Part shown: one piece after another, positions 39,390 through 51,749 of the stretch
How the letters are laid out: each line of letters starts with the position of its first letter
Position numbering within the stretch: position 1 is the stretch's first letter
Assembly (NCBI GenBank): GCA_024663395.1
Contig: JANFAH010000055.1
Coordinates: forward strand, 1 to 64,000
Length of the DNA stretch: 64,000 nt
Reading direction: 5' to 3'
Origin: Pisolithus tinctorius
Lineage: Eukaryota > Basidiomycota > Agaricomycetes > Boletales > Pisolithaceae
The notes under the pieces: generated by a model
What the model saw: the letters and a program-made list of their open reading frames with translations, nothing else
What the model was told of the DNA's origin: nothing
Databases searched by the model: none
Program-made: the position numbers and the translations under genes

Positions 39390-39765
39390 CCACGGTTCTC
39401 TGGACCACTGAGTGGTTCTTTATTCTCGTTTCGTTTTTCTGTGTGTGTGTGTGTGCGTGTTGGATGGGGCACATGGAATAAGAATATTGCGCTCAATGAA
39501 TCATCATCAGCAGGGTATCCAAATAGGTTTGCGTTCAGGTCCGATGGGCTTTCGTCGGAAGTACAGTGTGCCTCCGGATTCCACTTCTCTTTTTTTTTTG
39601 TTTCTTCGCGATAACGGATGTTCCTAAACATCTTGTTGACCTGGCTCAAAAAAGAACGGAATGAACGTTCATTTCGGCGGAAAAGACATGATATCCGTGT
39701 CCGAAATGGAATATTGTACTACAGTAACAATTACTGGACAGCCCGTACACCATCGACAAATATGA
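39390..39765 (+). pseudogene. decayed copy of the kinase gene 3' end
   Basis: Clearly related to 32690-33150, the last intron, last exon and 3' flank of the C1-kinase gene. Shared stretches include CTCTGGACCACTGA, GTTGGAT(A/G)GGGCACA, TTGCGCTC(G/A)ATG(A/T)ATCA and the downstream poly-T and GACGGAATC-like flank. Most of the C1 coding part is deleted. A (TG)n run at 39441-39460 sits in the intron copy. Same orientation as the parent, about 6.7 kb downstream. Confidence 0.75.
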
Positions 39766-39949
39766 ACCCCCCAACCAAGGCAATTTCACCCCTACTCCTA
39801 TTATTGACATGCCATTAATTGTACGGCGGAGTCCCTAGCAACTGCTATGCCGTCTAGTGCCATCACCAGATCCGCAAACGCGAAAGTTTCCTAAGGAGGA
39901 TACGACACTCCTAACGACTCCTAACGTGAAACTATTGTTTGCGTCCCCT

Positions 39950-40330
39950 ATCGTGAATGTCTGCAACCAGCGACATATGCATGGGATCGCTCATCAAGCC
40001 CCGATATTGGGCCTACGACGACCGTATTGATCACTTCTTTTCCGTCGATATCTTGGCATCGAAGGCTGTTTCGCACCTCAAAAGATCTTATAAAGAACAA
40101 GAAATCTAACGCATTCGACGATATAAATGCGAATGAACTCGAGGTCTACACCCCCTCTGCCATGGCGAAGTCTATAATGAGGAGCTCATGCAGTGGAAAC
40201 TGAGCGGCCAAACGGTGCTCGCCCACCAACCGAATTGTCCAAGTTTATCTCCGAGCATGGCATCGATTGTTGCACTATCTCTCATCCACGCTTGGGAACC
40301 TCTCGCGTAGTATGGCTACTGAGGGCCCCC
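39950..40330 (+). pseudogene. third Crinkler-like fragment
   Basis: Related in sequence and order to 38356-38640. Starts with a shared TCTGCAACC(A/T)GC stretch, then reads FSVDILASKAVSHLK and, in another frame, KNKKS and NANELEVYTPSAMAKS, like the ubiquitin-like domain of Crinkler proteins. Stops and a frame change make it a relic. It and the fragments upstream look like tandem decayed family members. Confidence 0.45.
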
Positions 40331-40635
40331 TTGAGAGGGTCCACCGAGTGCATGGGGATATGGTCACCAAGTAATCGTCGTCGGGTTCAACGGTAGCCTC
40401 GCCGGTGTCGGTGATAGTGTCGACCTGACGGTGGTTAAGACCATGTGCCATTGGCGTCGCGAGCACAGATATATGCGTATACTTGTCATTGCTGGCCAAC
40501 ACGCTGTCGGTCTGAATGTTCCGAAGACAGGCTTAAATGGTTATCGTACGGGGTGTCGGCTGCCATGCTATTGATAAGTTGAGGTTACATTTCACTAGCA
40601 ATGTCATGCCATTTTGCGCCTAGTGGGAGAATGGG

Positions 40636-42134
40636 TTACTGCAACAACGCATCTTCTGTCTTGTCTCTCACTCCCTTCAGAAACTGCACCAACTGTGTTC
40701 CTCCAGTCCCCTTCAAAGACCCCCTCTCCGCCTCCCCTGCTCGCCCTCGAGTCGCTGGTCCAACGATATACAACGCCACGATCCTTATGTGCGCGTCTCT
40801 GAACTCCTTCACCGCACCCACAGCCCGATTATACGCATCGACAAGCTCCGGTGTTTTTGTCTGCGCGAAGTCACGCATGGGACGAGGGTTCGCGGATAGA
40901 TGTCGAAGGAAGGCACGATGATGTCTTGGCATGTAAATCTGCATCCTTCGAAGTAACGTGCGCGCATCCGCGTTTCCACTTGTCGGCGTCGCTTCCGATC
41001 TGCAATTATCCAGTCCCAGAAAAATATCCAGCGCATGTATCAATGCGCTCTGCCCCGCACTTGGTCCTGACAGATCCGTGGGCTCCTCCATACCATCTTC
41101 ACATTTTTCGATACCTTCAAACTTCCACGTCCTTTTCGCAGGATCAGCATCCTGCCCACAAAACCAAGGCCTCACGCGATGATAAAATACGTCCGGGTCA
41201 CACCCCTTTCGCACGTCCATCAGCAAGCCTGTCAACGCATGTATCACTCTAGCAAGACGGGAGAGGTAAGATGTGATACGACGGACGGCGATATCGTCAC
41301 CGACGAACATCTCATCCATCGATGCGCGCATCAGTTCGAGGGCTTCGACGCCCCGCAGTTCGATACGGGCGGATGCGAGGAAGAATTCCTCTTCATCGCG
41401 TGTACCTGTGAAGAGGTCTTGGCTCTTCAGGTTATCTAGATCCAGGGTGCATGCCCACTCCAACCCTGTCTCCGCTTCACAAGTTGAAGGTGCCTTCTTC
41501 AGCTCCCAATTGTACAGCACGGTATCCGAATACGTGGCTATAGGCGGTAACTGCAAATGTCTTGATACTCTCAACAACGGGATCCCAATCGACGCAGGAA
41601 TCACGACGGATGCGGTTAGAGGGAGGGTGTGGATATAGAAATGCATTATGAAAGTGAGAACGTGATGCGCTCTGCGGAGAAGGACCTCGGATATTGCGAG
41701 GTCTTGAATAGCGAGCGTTGGTAGCTTTGTTTATTTAAAAGATTATCACGATGCGACGCACCAAAGAAAATGAAAAGACTTACGTTACTCACTTCCGACC
41801 GCCAGCTGTCCGACGTCTTCCTTTCCTCATCCGTGACATCCTCCCTGATAGCCAGCTGCAACCCCTTGCGCATCGCTTCTTCCAACACGGCTTCCCACGG
41901 CTCCCATTGTTCAGGGAGTCTGTGGATAGGTGGGTCGGGGGGCATGAAACCAGTCCGCGTGTCGACGTCGAAATCATGTGCCGCAAGGGTTGTTGTGTCG
42001 ACGATCCCTCCAAAATCGGGGCCATTGTCAGCACTGGCACCAGGACCGATGAAGACGTCAGGACGGGGAAGATTGAGGAAGTGCTCGGATGGAAGGATCT
42101 CCTGGGAAGTAGAAGTAGAGAATGTCTCGCTCAT
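40636..42134 (-). CDS. BNA2: indoleamine 2,3-dioxygenase
   Basis: Heme dioxygenase that opens the indole ring of tryptophan to N-formylkynurenine, the first step of the kynurenine/NAD route. Exons: 41784-42134 and 40636-41724, sum 1440 nt (479 residues), both phase 0 at the junction. Motifs: LPPIATYSDTVLYNW, GPSAGQSALIHALDIFLG, MPRHHRAFLRHL, the heme-ligand His in FRDAHIRIVALYI, and the C-terminal GTGGTQLVQFLK loop. The frame is open throughout and the protein is of normal fungal length. Start at ATG 42134 (MSETFST). It is an intact gene between Crinkler-like relics and the duplicated HET flank. Confidence 0.95.
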
Positions 42135-43117
42135 GGTTATCTGAGAGATCGCGGATGATAGCGCTGTGCGATCTTTGACAATCGGATTTGCTGTATATGA
42201 GTCAGACTATGACAAAGCCACCTCCTACAGTGACGGCCCCCTCGATGTGCTTGTGCAGTCCAGGTAGTCAATATTTACGCCACGAATGCTACTCGAAGCC
42301 ATCGATCGTAACTGATCTATCGAGGCGCAGGAGTTGGTGATGGCAGCTACCAACGGATGTCATCGAACACTGTCGGACGAGGGAGAATATCTATACTGCC
42401 ACCATGTGATCGCAGCACCACCTCACACAGCGCTCTACCGACGATATTACCGTACGTTTACGATCCCGGCCCCTTACACTTACAAAGGAAAACTAAGAAA
42501 AGCCAGGAACACTGTACTACTGTTGAAATGAGCCGGCACGTGTGACGGAGCCAACTCCTGATCCCGGGCTGACTTAGTAGTCGGGATCGGGTTACTGTGT
42601 ATCCTGATTCGGCCTGTTCCCCCTGTATCGTCAACACAGAGGCATCGGATAACACTCGTTCCGGAGACCTGCAAAATCTCCGACGTGCGCCGGTACCAGT
42701 GGTCGACGTCTGTCTGCGGGTATGATGCAATTCTGTGACCGCGCTGACCAGATCCTTGCGTTCATGGTGTAGTTTCTCTTGGCGGTTCGTTCGGATCCAT
42801 GCGTGGGCTAGAACTCTGTCTGCTTAGATGAACTAGAATCCTTCCTCGATCGAGAAGCACTTGACGAGTCTGGTCTAGACAACGCACAGCTGAGAGAAGG
42901 CCATACGTATTGCTTGGGATTCCGAGTTGAATTCGCACTCCGCTCTAAACCAGAGTGAGGATTTGTTGATAGCGGATCAGCATTGTGCATCGTCTTCACG
43001 CACTCCAGATTACCCGCACTCCAGAAGACACAAGATCACAAACCACTTATATCTGAGCCTGAGAGCAATACGGTTGGATTGAGTGTGCGTGGCGCCAGAG
43101 CCGGGCGAGGGGACGTT
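42135..43117. other. intergenic, IDO promoter side
   Basis: About 1 kb upstream of the dioxygenase start. Short ORFs only, none recognised. Should hold the IDO promoter. Confidence 0.4.
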
Positions 43118-44889
43118 GGTCAGCAATTGGACATAGAAACTTGTACATGTACTAGATATATAGGGAGTCATTTTACGGCCGGCGTGCTTGCAGTTGTTCC
43201 TTGAGCGCATCTCGGGCTCTTTTCCAGACAGAGCTGCGCCAGGAATCGATCCGATATTGTAGGAGATGGTTATCTACCATTTGAGGAGTTGAATATATCC
43301 AGAAGAAGTTAAGAGCGTACCTGCAATGCCATCCTTGCTGTATCACTGGTGCCGTGGAAGGAGTTTGAGAGCTCGTACCCAGAATGGTCTCTTGGGAGAC
43401 GAGAGTGGCAGTGGGAATGTTCCTTGAAACAGTCGTACTTGGCCACATGTTCCGTAGCACGAGCGGCAAGTGATAACCGACATTTTGATGTGCCACCTCC
43501 TGTTTCAAGCATGACCCTAGGACGAAGGATAATCAAGAATTCAAGCACCGAATGACCTCGCCTACCGTTGCAAGTGAGTTCGACTATCATTCTGCCCTGT
43601 ACGCATTCCCGCAATAATATTGCGACCAGCATCAGACAAACATGACGCTGATTAGGGTGACTGGGTGTGTGCGACGCCACTTACAATCACACATCCCTCA
43701 CTCTGACAGTAATCAACAAACTGAATGACATCTATGAAGATAAAGGAGTCACGTAACATGCCTCTGCTGACAGTTAGTCCACTCCTTGCAGATTCCACAC
43801 TAGCAGAGCCACATTCGCCATTGACGAGAGGGCCGTCAGCGTCAGAGGGTAACGACGTGATAAGGTCCTTGCCTTTCTTGTGATGTCCTCCAGTGCTGGC
43901 CATTCACCTTCGTCATCTGTTACGTCAGATTTCACGAGGTGAAGGAAGTACCTACTAGTACTCGGCTGCGTTGTTGAAGGCAGTACTGATGTGCTCGAGT
44001 GGCTCCTTCTGACTGGAGTTAGTCACCATGTACTATCCTTGCCGATAGTATTAATGGCTTACGCCAGCACCAAGGTTTTGCGAGAAGTAGGGAATTCACC
44101 TCGTGCTCCGTTTGCTGCTCTTCATCACGGCAGCGTTTGAACTTTGAACAGATCACGTGCCATACCCACTGACGGGCAGCATTTTCGGTAGGCGCACCGA
44201 TTGGACTATCGGTCACCGATGCCTTTCGAAGTTGCAATGCAAACTTACAACTTGGAATATGTACTACAGAAACTTCGCTGCATGACTCACTTGCCATCAT
44301 TGAGTGGAATCCTTTGAAGAGTGTTATCTTTGCCGACCTATATTTCAGGGCAGAGGGGGCGATGGGGGAAAGGCATTGAAAGGCTAAACGCACGTAGTTT
44401 CTCAGGTACTTGAGACCAAATATTTCTTAAAAGAACTTGATAGCCCTGCTTTTTTCTCTTGCCTATTTTGTTGCCTATCAATTCCTTGCAAAACATAGCA
44501 TCGATGGCGCCAAACTAGCTGTAATATTGTACACTCTGGGTGAACACGCCCAAGTTCGTGAAATGGATGGCATTTCCCGATCTGGGCCAAGTCTGGACAC
44601 AAGGTCAAAGCGTGGATAGGGCATGACTCCTCCATCATGATCAGATTGATATGACCCTTCTTCGTGACGTTTTCTGATTTCCTAAAGCAGGTAGCGTTTG
44701 CGCCGTCTGTTTCAAGTGGCTCAGCTTGTCCGATGAGCCTCCAATGCACCAACGGACATTGACAACAGTTATGTACTTGGATCTAGAATGGTTTTGGGCG
44801 AGACAATGATGGTGAGTAGAATGCAAGGCCATTCTACAGTTGCGGACAGTCAAAGTCAACAAATTTGGAGATTGAATTTTTGTGTAGAT

Positions 44890-44996
44890 TAGGGCCGCTT
44901 AAAGTTGGCGCCGACGCCGACGCCTACAGCTGAGCTAATTTATGGTAGTCGCACTGTAGGCGTAGGCGTCGTCGTCGGCGTCTTTGAGGGACCCTA
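44890..44996. mobile_element. palindromic MITE-like element, ~103 bp, TA-flanked
   Basis: An almost perfect hairpin: the left arm from 44892 (GGGCCGCTTAAAG, then CGCCGACGCCGACGCCTAC) matches the reverse complement of the right arm ending at 44994 (GGGTCCCTCAAAG, then CGCCGACGACGACGCCTAC). About 20 nt separate the arms. TA dinucleotides flank both ends (44890-44891 and 44995-44996), as expected for a Tc1/mariner-like target duplication. No coding capacity. It is absent from the paralogous segment at 51.7-54.2 kb. Confidence 0.55.
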
Positions 44997-45599
44997 TTGT
45001 AGTTCTGCGACTCGGAATGCTGACGTAGCGTGTTAACTATTCCACTGTTCCTGGGAGACAACCTACAGATGTCGTTGTGTTTGTGGATGCCCCCGGCGCC
45101 CGCCTTGCAGAACGCTTGTTGTGTCGTGTTGACAAGGGTTATTATATATCTAGCTATCCTGCCCAAAATTTTGGTGGGCCCAAAAAGATATCGTGGGAAA
45201 AACATGGGAGGCTCATTTTTCTACATATTTTGACTCAATCTGAAGTTAGAATAGCTTTGACTGTCCGCAAATGTGGTTCTGACGGGACGGAGATGGGGTT
45301 TGTGATAAAATTAAGTCAATTGGGGTACTTTTCCTCAGCCACACATGTAGACTGGGGTGAAGACCAAAACGGCGGGAGCCGAGAAAGTCAGCTCCTTCAT
45401 ACTGCCAGTCCATTGTCTAAGAGGTAAGGTGCGTTCCATAATTTCCTGTCCGTTGTCTCATGTTCATCAGGCGGCATGTGACCGTGCGGAGTTCGCCGTT
45501 ATCAGTCCGAAATTATTCTGTTCCCGAACTTCAACCACATGAAAGTCCATACAAGAGTATTTGAGTTCCAGGTTGAAATGCCAGTAAGTACCGCTAGAC

Positions 45600-45890
45600 A
45601 TAAAGCCAAACATTTTCCTGAAAGACGAATAGCCAAGTAGCAGCACAACGTTGATTGGTATTAGAACGCGAGCGGCCATTGAAGCTTGATCAGTCGATTC
45701 AGCTCCACCTCTTTGTGGTCATCATCATCACATGACACGGCAACGACACCCTGATTTCGAAATCTACGTCAATAAAACCGGTTGCCGGATACATGGGAGA
45801 CCACTGGCCGATAACCTGAGTCCGTGGAATCAATACCAATTGGCTGCATATCTTCAAACAATATCACATGCACAGCCGTTGTTATAAGCC
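45600..45890 (-). pseudogene. HET gene C-terminal fragment
   Basis: Minus-strand relic of exon 3 of the HET gene at 53550-54155: the same order of blocks is visible (equivalents of the IFEDM, SRVSG, and LELNRLKG regions) with substitutions and small indels. The upstream HET domain is absent. It lies at the right end of the duplicated segment. Confidence 0.65.
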
Positions 45891-46442
45891 TCATGAAAAC
45901 CGCATAAACTGGCAGGTCACCGGTCACGACTCGTCTAACCAATCTCGGAACCCTTGGTCCTGCGATGGGTCATATGTTATTAGTCAACAAGGTACAAACT
46001 AGAAGGCACCTTCCCCACGTTGGCTGCGAACCCTGGTCGTACGTATGTTACATAAACGTCATAATGCAAGGGGGTACTAATCTTATATTCATAGGGGTAT
46101 TAGCCTGTGTGAATAGGGAGTATGCTCCACGCCCATGTCCTCGCCTTACCCAAAGTGGTGATAGACATTTCCGTAGATCCGGTCACGGCGCACAGGATTC
46201 ATTTGGGGACTTGGAGGTTGTGGTTTGTATGGTCCCCCCATGCTGTGCCGATTTCAATTTTATCTCCAACCTCCAGGCGTGTTCATGCAACGACCGAGTA
46301 TGGGCGAGACGCTGTACCGATAAAGTGGGCTATGCGTACTAAATTTGGGGCTTATGACAACCTGTCCCTAGCCCCTGTGAAATTGGTTCCCTTCAAATAC
46401 TAGTTGTTCAGATCTTCCGGGCTATGCTCCCCCATCAAAATC

Positions 46443-48571
46443 ATGCCCACCACAGCTGTAATTGGTGCGTTCTTGCTAGCGGTGTACTGCACATGGAATT
46501 TCGCTTCAAAGCTAAAGGTTAGTGAACGGAATGCAGCTGTTCGCAATACCAATGTTTGCATTTACTTCTCTCATAGAGTGTCAACTACCTGCCGGGTATG
46601 AGACCACCCTTTTCTCCGCTTGGCATATTTGGTGTTATCATTCCTACGTGTTGGTGGAACCCGGGCCTCAATTGGTCTTGGGACTGGAGGAAAACTAGTG
46701 AGTCAGCAACACTTTCATACTCGAGGGCGGGGGATTCATTCTTCACAGATTATTTCAACTACAAGCACGAAGTGATTTCGATAGTTCCGTTCATTGGCGA
46801 ACCCTTATATTACACATGTTCTCCTTCAGTCGTGAGACAGTTGTTGAAGGATGAACGCAAGACAGGGCTCATTAAACCCCCCGAAATGACAAGTGCGGTC
46901 TGGTGTGTCTATTTCATCATGCGGTATTTTTTGCAGCCTCACTTCGCCTAAGTACCTGGGGCCAAAATGTGCTCACCGCCAATGGAGATGTATGGAGGCG
47001 CCATAGAAGGATCGTTGGACCTTCCTTTACTAGCGAAACGTGGGCGTGTTCTCCTATGCTCTGAGATGCGCACTGAGGCCGTCCATCAGCTTCGATCTTG
47101 TATGGCAGCAGTCTGCTTCACTGTACGAGGACATGGTTCGAGCAGCTAAGTGGGGGGATGAGCGAGTGACGATCGTCCGCGATATCGGTCTGTACACCCG
47201 CAGTGTGCGTCAAATTCGCATCGTTGTCACATCATACAGACTTACCTGTGGTTTCGGCAGTTCGCGTTAGCGGTCATTGCGCGATGTGGTTTCGGCCTTC
47301 CAATGCCGTGGAGCGACCCAAATGTCGAAAAGGCTGAAGAGGAGATGTCCTTTTCGGTTGCGATGGAGTGGGTCGAAAGAACCATGATTCCATGGAGCGT
47401 CATCTTGCCACGTTGGTCGCATCGACTACCCTCCAAATGGTATGTTTCATTCTATTCCTGTGGTCTCTCGATAAATCTGTGGTCAAAGGCTTCGCGACAT
47501 GGGACACGCCCGGTCGTCGTTAGCGGAGTACATGAGCAAGGTTGTCGATAAGAAAGCCCAAGAGCTGTCCGGGGTGAAAAACCATGATAATAATTTGCCA
47601 CGGGGCGATATCTTCGCGCGCCTAGTGACTGCGATGAGCAGCTCTGGAAAGATTAACTTAGACAAGGAGGAAGTCGTGAGTTGACCTTTCCTGATCGCCA
47701 TGTACGACGCCTTATGGTGGGTATTAAGATCGGGAATACTTTCTCGCTGATGTTTGCTGGTCATGGTACGTTTCTTGTCTCCGAGACTTCGCCTAGATCA
47801 TTCACCCTGCGTTTCAGAGTCAAGCATGTTTGTCCTGGCGGCGACTTTGGGTTACCTAGCAATCTATCAGGACGAACAAGAGAAAGCTTATCAAGAAATC
47901 TTGGCGGCAACTCCTGTCGATCGCGAACTAGTTCGTCATTTCCTGTGTGCCATCACTTCTGACTAATGTTCTTCCAGGGTCCAGAAGATGTTGGGAAACT
48001 TACTCACACCCTGGCATGCTTCCATGAATCTGCAAGAATATTACGTGCGTCATCAACTCCTCGCTTTCTCTCAGGCTAATTGTATGGCGATCAGCTCCGG
48101 GGACCATAAATCCAAGACGTGCCATTGATGATATCACAGTTAATGTAACAAGTCCTGCACCAGGAGTTATCACGATTCCCAAGGGTTCGGGGATCATGAT
48201 TGACTTGCTCGCCGTCCGTAAGTTGAGCTCGCGTCACACGCATTCGCTTATCTGAATCGTCACGAATAGATCACAACCCCGAGGCGTTTCCGGACCCTGA
48301 CGTGTGGCGCCCCTCCCGCTGGTACGGCGCACCCGAACATGACCTTACCATGTTCGGGTATGGGTCACGTGTATGCGTAGGGCGCAAGTTCGCCCAGGTC
48401 GAGGGGGCCTGTTTCTTGTCCCATTTCTTGCGTGACTTCAAACTTGACATCGAACTTCGTGATGGGGAAACCAGAAAGCAGTACGAAGAACGAGTGATGG
48501 GAAATACAAGGCATTCTGGTCTTGCATTCGGGGTTCGATCTGTGGACCTGAAACTCATTGCTAGAAAGTAG
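46443..48571 (+). CDS. cytochrome P450 monooxygenase, 12 exons
   Basis: Heme-thiolate monooxygenase. Exons: 46443-46517, 46577-46697, 46749-46904, 46937-47045, 47090-47204, 47261-47439, 47489-47675, 47729-47765, 47818-47930, 47978-48044, 48095-48217, 48270-48571. The sum is 1584 nt (527 residues). N-terminal membrane anchor (MPTTAVIGAFLLAVYCTW). C-helix WRRHRR, I-helix AGHESS near 326 (split by an intron), ExxR as ESAR near 380, INPRR meander part, and the heme loop FGYGSRVCVGRKFA near 451-464 with the Cys ligand. It looks intact. The splice at 48045-48094 matters: using the nearer AG at 48074 would make a 30-nt intron and a stop. The proposed intron 46905-46936 is only 32 nt, so the exon 3/4 border is less sure. 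Substrate unknown. Confidence 0.88.
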
Positions 48572-51500
48572 CAGATTCGTTTGAGCTTCCTCTTTCCATG
48601 CTGGGCCATCTTATGCTTCTGGACATTGTTTCTTGAGATCTCTACTTGTTCTGTGGTTCCGAGGGGTCAAACTAGAAATGGTGTACGAATTACTTCTGCT
48701 AATAAACACTTATGGACTATGGCGGATATGAAATTGTTACGAGGCTCACGAGTATAATTTCCTTCACTGATATATTGAGCCTTCGCGTTCGTTACGAGCA
48801 GCATTGGACTAAATATCTACTAAGAAATAAAATCAATCAAGCGAAGACGAGAGCTATTATGCGTACACTTATAGACGCCCTAATTGACACCATTAGCTGA
48901 AAGAAACAGATGGGTTGGATCGGGAGCTGTGATAACCTTCGAAGGAGGGGTACCAAGGCATATCATGTGACAAAGAGAGGTCGCTGGCAGTAACATTCAC
49001 GAGTCCCGCTGCACTCAGATTTGGTATAGGATCTGCGACGGTACGAAGAAAATCTCCTGAGCAGTCTCTGGAAAGCTCCGCACGAGGCCGCTACATAATC
49101 CGCATTGGTCTGAGTCATTGCGTCGGTGATGAAGCACCATCCGTGGAACGCTAACTAGCACGTAACCGCTTAAGGCAGCGCCCGTCTCCGCCGGAGGGCC
49201 TGATCAATCCTTTCAACACGTTCGTAAAACACCTTAGGTGAAGTGATTCGCTGTGGCAGTAAGTCAGCCCCCATCATGACAAGTATACAAAGCCGCTCAG
49301 ATATCCAATCCGGAAAGTTAGCAAGGGCTTCGCAAATGACTCGGACTGTCGGTGATTACTAACTAAGATCATGTGCAGAACAATGGGGAGACGGGGACCG
49401 TGCGGTAAGTGAGTCGGCCTGCAAGACCCGCCTCCCCCGCGGTGACCTCGCCCCGGAAACGTACCCCCACCAGAATGCCCAGAGAAGGATGCAGACTACG
49501 GGCAAGAGGGCTGTCTGTGCAGAGAGAATTGCACGAGTTGTCGAGCTACAGTGCCGCTGCCACATGTCATAGCTAGAACTGTTTTCTTAGGTCTCGGGGA
49601 AAGCGGACTGTTCATGGCGAGTCATTGCATTGGACAGGCTCTCGCCTTGCTCAATCCTCGCGAAGTCGAAGGGCCATCATACGACTTCTCTAGCTCGCTT
49701 GGAACGACGCAAAAGAAACCCAGATAACGATGATACTGAGAGAAAAACATGCTGAACAGGGGCCTTCGGATTCTAATCCTACCTGTTGCAGAAGTTGGTA
49801 CTGGCTGCTCTCTAAGTATGTTGGTAAGCGCTGGGCGGACGCATGTTATAATATCGTGTGGTTATTGAAGTTTTCTGTCATGACGCACAGCGCCCGAATC
49901 AGAGGTGGCCGTGTGTTTCGTTGCATAACGAGCAAGGGCTGTCTACACTTAGGGTTAGTAGTAGCGTGAAGAAAAAAGCCTATCACTTGCACGGTGATCT
50001 TGAATGGATCTTGAACCCACTTGCGCTTTGTTTGCGTGGTGGCACCACTAGTCTTCAGGGGCTTGCCAGTGTGACAGTCTTTGATGATCAGAACAGCATC
50101 AGATTGAAACCAGAATGTGTGTCAAAAACGCCACTGCATGCATTAGATTTAGTTAGCAAGAGGCTGTGAACGTGATCGGGTGACAGCGAACCTGTCATAA
50201 CAGTCCAGAACTTGGAATGTATACTCCCTGGATGCGACATACCCGATGACAAGGACATGGTTCGACACGAATAGACCGTATTGATAGTTATGGCATTTTG
50301 ACAACCATGAAGCCAATCACTGCAGCGTTCCATCCACAAAGTTATGTGAGTGCATGCTGTGGGACGGTCAGAGACGAGAGCAGCTGTAGCAATGGTATGG
50401 ACATACACCGCGCAGAGGAAGCACAATGTCAGGCAGTAGACTGAGAGCTCACAACCGGATGTCGGTAATGAACTTCAGGCTGTATCCGTCAGCAAACCTT
50501 GAATTGGAAGCGAAGACAGATAGATACGGTCACAGCGCGCGAGGCACTCACGCATACTTGGCATTTGATGACAAAGAGAAATGTGTAACAAAATCGGCGT
50601 CTGAGGCAAGGTATCTGTGTCCATATTACGCTCACACCAAAAACGACAATCACATATCATGATAACGCACTCACGACAGGCCACTGCGTCCAAGTCCTCA
50701 TCTTCCTTGGGCGCTCGTTCCGTGTCGCTGAACGGTCGAGTAAGACTGATAGTTAGAACCTCGGGATGCAGATACTGTGAAAAAGGCGGAGTCCCGCCAG
50801 GTGTGCTTTCTGGCCGGGGTTTTGCTTGCGGCGGCTCTGTTGATTCCTGAATGGGTAACCGAGGTACAGGTCCTGGCGATTGTTCGGGTCTTGGAGGTTT
50901 TTGCTTCTCGGCGACTGGCTGCGACTGCTTGGACCTGTCCAAACCCATCCACGGGTATTGCTTCATCCTCACCCCCCCCGGGGGGACTTTGTATTTCGAG
51001 TATTCGAACCCAGAAGCACTGGAGCGTCTCCGAGACGTTGCAGGAGTACACACTAGCCTTATGGGCGTCGGTTCGGGCGGCCTTGGGCACGGACTGCCAT
51101 CGGGGCTTGTTCGTACTGACCATCCTGTCCCTTCTTTCGAGCTGAAGTACGACCAGAAGCCTATTAGAACGCTCAATGGCCTAGCCAGACGTGCAGAGTT
51201 TTGTCACGTACATCATCCCAAATCATGTTCCCAGTTTCTGAACTGGTTGTGTCCATGTCAGTACGATAGCATCATTGATATCGCCCTCTGGTGTTGAGTA
51301 CCCAGCGATCGAATGCCAAGGATCTTCCTGACGTGACGCAGGCGATGAACGCGACAAAGAGAGAAAAGAGGCGAGTACACCAGTTGACACAAACTTCAAA
51401 CTTGTCACGCCCTGCGCCTCACCCACCGCCACTCCCTAGCCTCGAACGTCTCCTTGTCGGCGCCTCGCAGCCATCTTCCCCTTCGGGGTCCCTAGCACGT

Positions 51501-51749
51501 TATCACAGCTTGGCATTGGGCCCTGCGAAGCGATCCCACTTCAGTCGTCATCTTGTGTTGATATTGTGCCCTGTATCCAACAGCAGCGCAGTCTCTTCTT
51601 TCCCTTTGCGAACACCGAACGACCCTATTATATAGATATAATGTTTATGTCACCAAAACTATGTCTAACAGACCCTTGTTACCGCCGAAACGGAGTGCTT
51701 AAGGTGGGGACGAACACGAGATAAAGAATCACAAACCACGTCGCTCAGC
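48572..51749. other. gene-poor stretch with one unresolved ORF pair
   Basis: About 3.2 kb after the P450. The left 1.8 kb has nothing recognised. At 50475-51300 long frames are open on both strands: minus 50475-51176 (233 codons, Pro-rich, for example PPRPEQSPGPVP) and plus 50851-51297 (148 codons) followed by plus 51291-51635. Donor-like GTGAGTGC sites at 50670 and 50548 favour the minus strand, but no consistent exon chain was found and no family is recognised. Confidence 0.35.

Larger units (their letters stand above)
43118..45910. repeat. degenerate direct duplication of 51750-54175
   Basis: Blocks in the same order and orientation as 51750-54175. Anchors: GACAGAG(C/T)TGCGCCAGGAATC (43229 and 51861), CTCAGGTACTTGAGACCAAATATTTCT (44402 and 53316), GTAGCAGCACAA (45638 and 53893), ACATGGGAGACCACTGG (45793 and 54037, with C in place of T). 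The right part equals the 3' end of the HET gene at 53550-54155. The rest matches its 3' flank, which has minus-strand fragments of an unrecognised protein. The copies differ by many substitutions and indels, so the event is old. A MITE-like element at 44890-44996 is inside this copy only. Confidence 0.75.

Noticed and set aside
48045..48074. A 30-nt intron plus stop in the P450, which would make it a pseudogene
   Set aside because: Using the next AG gives a 50-nt intron (48045-48094) and an in-frame ESAR-IL-PPGTINPRR reading, so the gene is intact there.
50475..51176. 233-codon Pro-rich minus-strand ORF as a gene
   Set aside because: Open frames overlap on both strands, no domain is recognised and exon joins fail; listed only as part of an unresolved stretch.
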